Shown piece after piece: positions 62,439 to 64,000 of a stretch of 64,000 nucleotides of DNA. Below the pieces are notes generated by a model, which saw only the letters and a program-made list of their open reading frames with translations, did no database searches and had not been told where the DNA came from. Each line of letters begins with the position of its first letter. The stretch's first letter is position 1. The position numbers and the translations under genes are program-made. Origin of the DNA: Otis tarda (lineage: Eukaryota; Chordata; Aves; Otidiformes; Otididae). The stretch lies in NCBI GenBank assembly GCA_026413225.1, contig CM048560.1, positions 11,674,001-11,738,000 of the forward strand. Reading direction: 5' to 3'.

Positions 62439-62448
62439 AATAAATAAA
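62439..62448 (+). terminator. Likely main poly(A) signal
   Basis: Two overlapping AATAAA hexamers lie 870 bp after the stop codon. Upstream TGTA and a downstream T-rich, GT-containing stretch provide the usual context for cleavage and polyadenylation. This is the best site of three, but no transcript evidence is available. Confidence 0.45.
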
Positions 62449-62465
62449 TTTTAAAAAAACATTTT

Positions 62466-64000
62466 GCTTTTCATTTGTGAATTGCTATGAGCAATGGGCT
62501 TTCCTCCGTCTGGGTTTCTGTCTACTACTCCAGCTTGGTGGTGTCGCCGATTACCAGCCGCTCTTGGCTCACTCAGCAGCCAAACGTGAGGAACCGTTAA
62601 GGGCACCTTTCCAGGCATCAGTAGGATCGCCGCTCTGCGGGGAGGCCAAGTGCAGGTGTGAGTGGGTGGACAAGGCTCAAGTCTCCTGGTTTCTGCTGCA
62701 CCAAGTAAACTTCAGATGCTTCCTGACCCTGCTCATCTGCAGCCAACTCATGTTGGTTCTCATGCAGTTTTTGCAGAAGTGAGTGGTAGTGCAAACATCA
62801 GTGGAGAGCCACAGGGGCAGGGCTGGTTTGCCCTGGTTTCACCCAGCTGGACGCAGCATTGCTGGTAAGCCAGGACTGTGCAAGCTCAGCTGAATACAGG
62901 CTACGTTTCGGACTGCCTTTACTCTGTGTGGACCTGGCGACTTGTCCAAGGACCAAGCTTGAGGAAGGCTGGTGGGAAGTGCAATTTTCGGCAGAGACCT
63001 CAGCTCCCGTCAGCCCTACACAGTCGGCACAGCCCGGGGAGCGGGGTGTTTGCGTGTGTTGACTGAGGCTGTCAGTCACACCGGGGGTAACAAACATAGT
63101 CCTGGCGCAGAAAAACCCAGTGGGCTAGTGAGATCCGTCTCTGGGGCAGGTGGCCCCAGGCTGCTGGAAGAGTAGCCCTGGCCTTAAAAAGCCAATTCGC
63201 ATCGCTCTGCTTTTCAAACCGTCTCTGTAGGTGCGGAGTACCAACCACTGAACTGTTTCAAACTGGTACAGTTTTGGGAGGGTGTTGGCTCCAGGACTGC
63301 TGAAATTCAGTGCACAAGAGGACTTACTCAGGCACGGGTTTCACAGAAAATTATTCATGAACGGGAAAGAAACAGCATATCCTAGAACTAACAAGAGTGG
63401 TAGCACCAGCCTCTCTCTCTCTGGGCATTTTATATCCTCCTTCAGCTTTTATACTAGGGAATTTTCATACTGTATCACACTTAGATTTAAAACATCACCC
63501 TCAAAAGATCCTTTGTTCTGGGATTTTCAGCAGAGGCGAGTGGACAAATATTCTTGAGCGTGGCGAGAGCACTCAGCTTCAAGTGCAGGTCTAGCTCATG
63601 CCTTGCTGTGGCTTATCAAGGTTGGCTTAATGCTGAATACCATGAGGTATTATGCTGCTGTCCACTTAAACTGACAGTAGTCACTCCTGGGATGACTTAT
63701 TTCCTGGCACGGAATATTTTTCACCACGCAGCACTTAGCGCAGTGTGCTTCAGTGCTCATCCGAGGATCTCATTTCAGCAGAGACCAGAGCTGGCAGCGC
63801 CTTTCCCCTGCTTGACCCTGAAGAATTAATTTTTTCTCTGTGGAGTGTAAAAATGACAGCGCTCAGTGTGCCTGTACGTATATGTATGTGTGTGTTAAGT
63901 ATAGAAATGCCTACAGCGAATCGCAGACAGCTGCATTTGCCGCACGGCACAAATTGCTGCACCGAGGTGACCGTACTGTGAATGGGGAGCTCCAGACGTT
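62466..64000. other. 3' flanking sequence, no supported gene
   Basis: The GC and CpG content is somewhat higher than elsewhere (for example 62540-62650 and 62960-63150), but the region is too short and patchy to call a CpG island. Several overlapping open frames of 60-100 codons exist on both strands without splice context, domains or recognisable products. I see no repeat that I can name here. Confidence 0.45.

Larger units (their letters stand above)
61571..62465 (+). other. 3' untranslated region of the gene
   Basis: This sequence follows the TGA of exon E. Candidate poly(A) signals are ATTAAA at 61782-61787, overlapping AATAAA at 62121-62130, and overlapping AATAAA at 62439-62448. The last is preceded by TGTA elements and followed by T/GT-rich sequence (about 62460-62485), so it is the best main site. 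The end coordinate assumes cleavage 15-20 bases after it. The earlier signals would give shorter 3' UTRs. Confidence 0.5.

Noticed and set aside
1..64000. CRISPR array, bacterial operons, prophage or toxin-antitoxin genes
   Set aside because: The spliced gene, CR1 and MIR repeats and AT-rich intron sequence show vertebrate nuclear DNA. No regularly spaced repeats or dense gene arrays occur.

Overview
The window is vertebrate nuclear DNA, most likely from a bird. It is AT-rich and non-operonic, its coding exons are short and bounded by AG/GT splice sites, and its recognisable interspersed repeats are mainly CR1 LINEs. These include 3' ends with the avian-type 'dispute' motif around 'ggtcccttcc' and a TCTGTGATTTTGTGA tail. 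There are also a few worn MIR-like SINE pieces. There is no bacterial or viral gene set, no CRISPR array and no convincing tRNA or rRNA gene. I cannot name the species.

One protein-coding gene on the + strand spans essentially the whole window, and its 5' part lies outside. Five exons are well supported: A 9721-9891, B 16219-16317, C 37661-37747, D 40341-40553 and terminal exon E 61211-61570 with the stop codon. Each has a good acceptor and, except for E, a good donor. Each internal exon is a multiple of three, and all join in phase 0 to give 309 continuous codons. The 3' UTR follows, with candidate poly(A) signals between 61782 and 62448. I do not recognise the protein. It is rich in Trp, Leu and Glu, has predicted coiled-coil segments in exon D and at the C-terminus, and has a basic linker in exon E. 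Three further exon candidates are weaker: 55-144, a 44-bp exon at 32065-32108 whose inclusion would cause early termination, and a phase-compatible 153-bp exon at 46989-47141.

The rest is intron and 3' flank. Region by region: 145-9720 is upstream intron, with a ~200-bp direct duplication (3643-3857 and 7538-7734) and long T tracts. The A-B intron holds a CR1 with a perfect 36-bp tandem duplication. The 21-kb B-C intron holds two CR1 copies (one antisense, one long sense copy) and MIR-like pieces. The short C-D intron is largely repeat-free. The 20.7-kb D-E intron holds a composite of old CR1 fragments, the longest unexplained open frame (48455-49084) and another old CR1 piece. After 62460 the 3' flank is slightly richer in CpG and holds no gene I can support.

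No defence, mobile or secondary-metabolite 'system' is visible. The items most worth following up are the unidentified gene with its fully symmetric exons, the two cryptic exon candidates, the intronic duplication and the long open frame near 48.5 kb.
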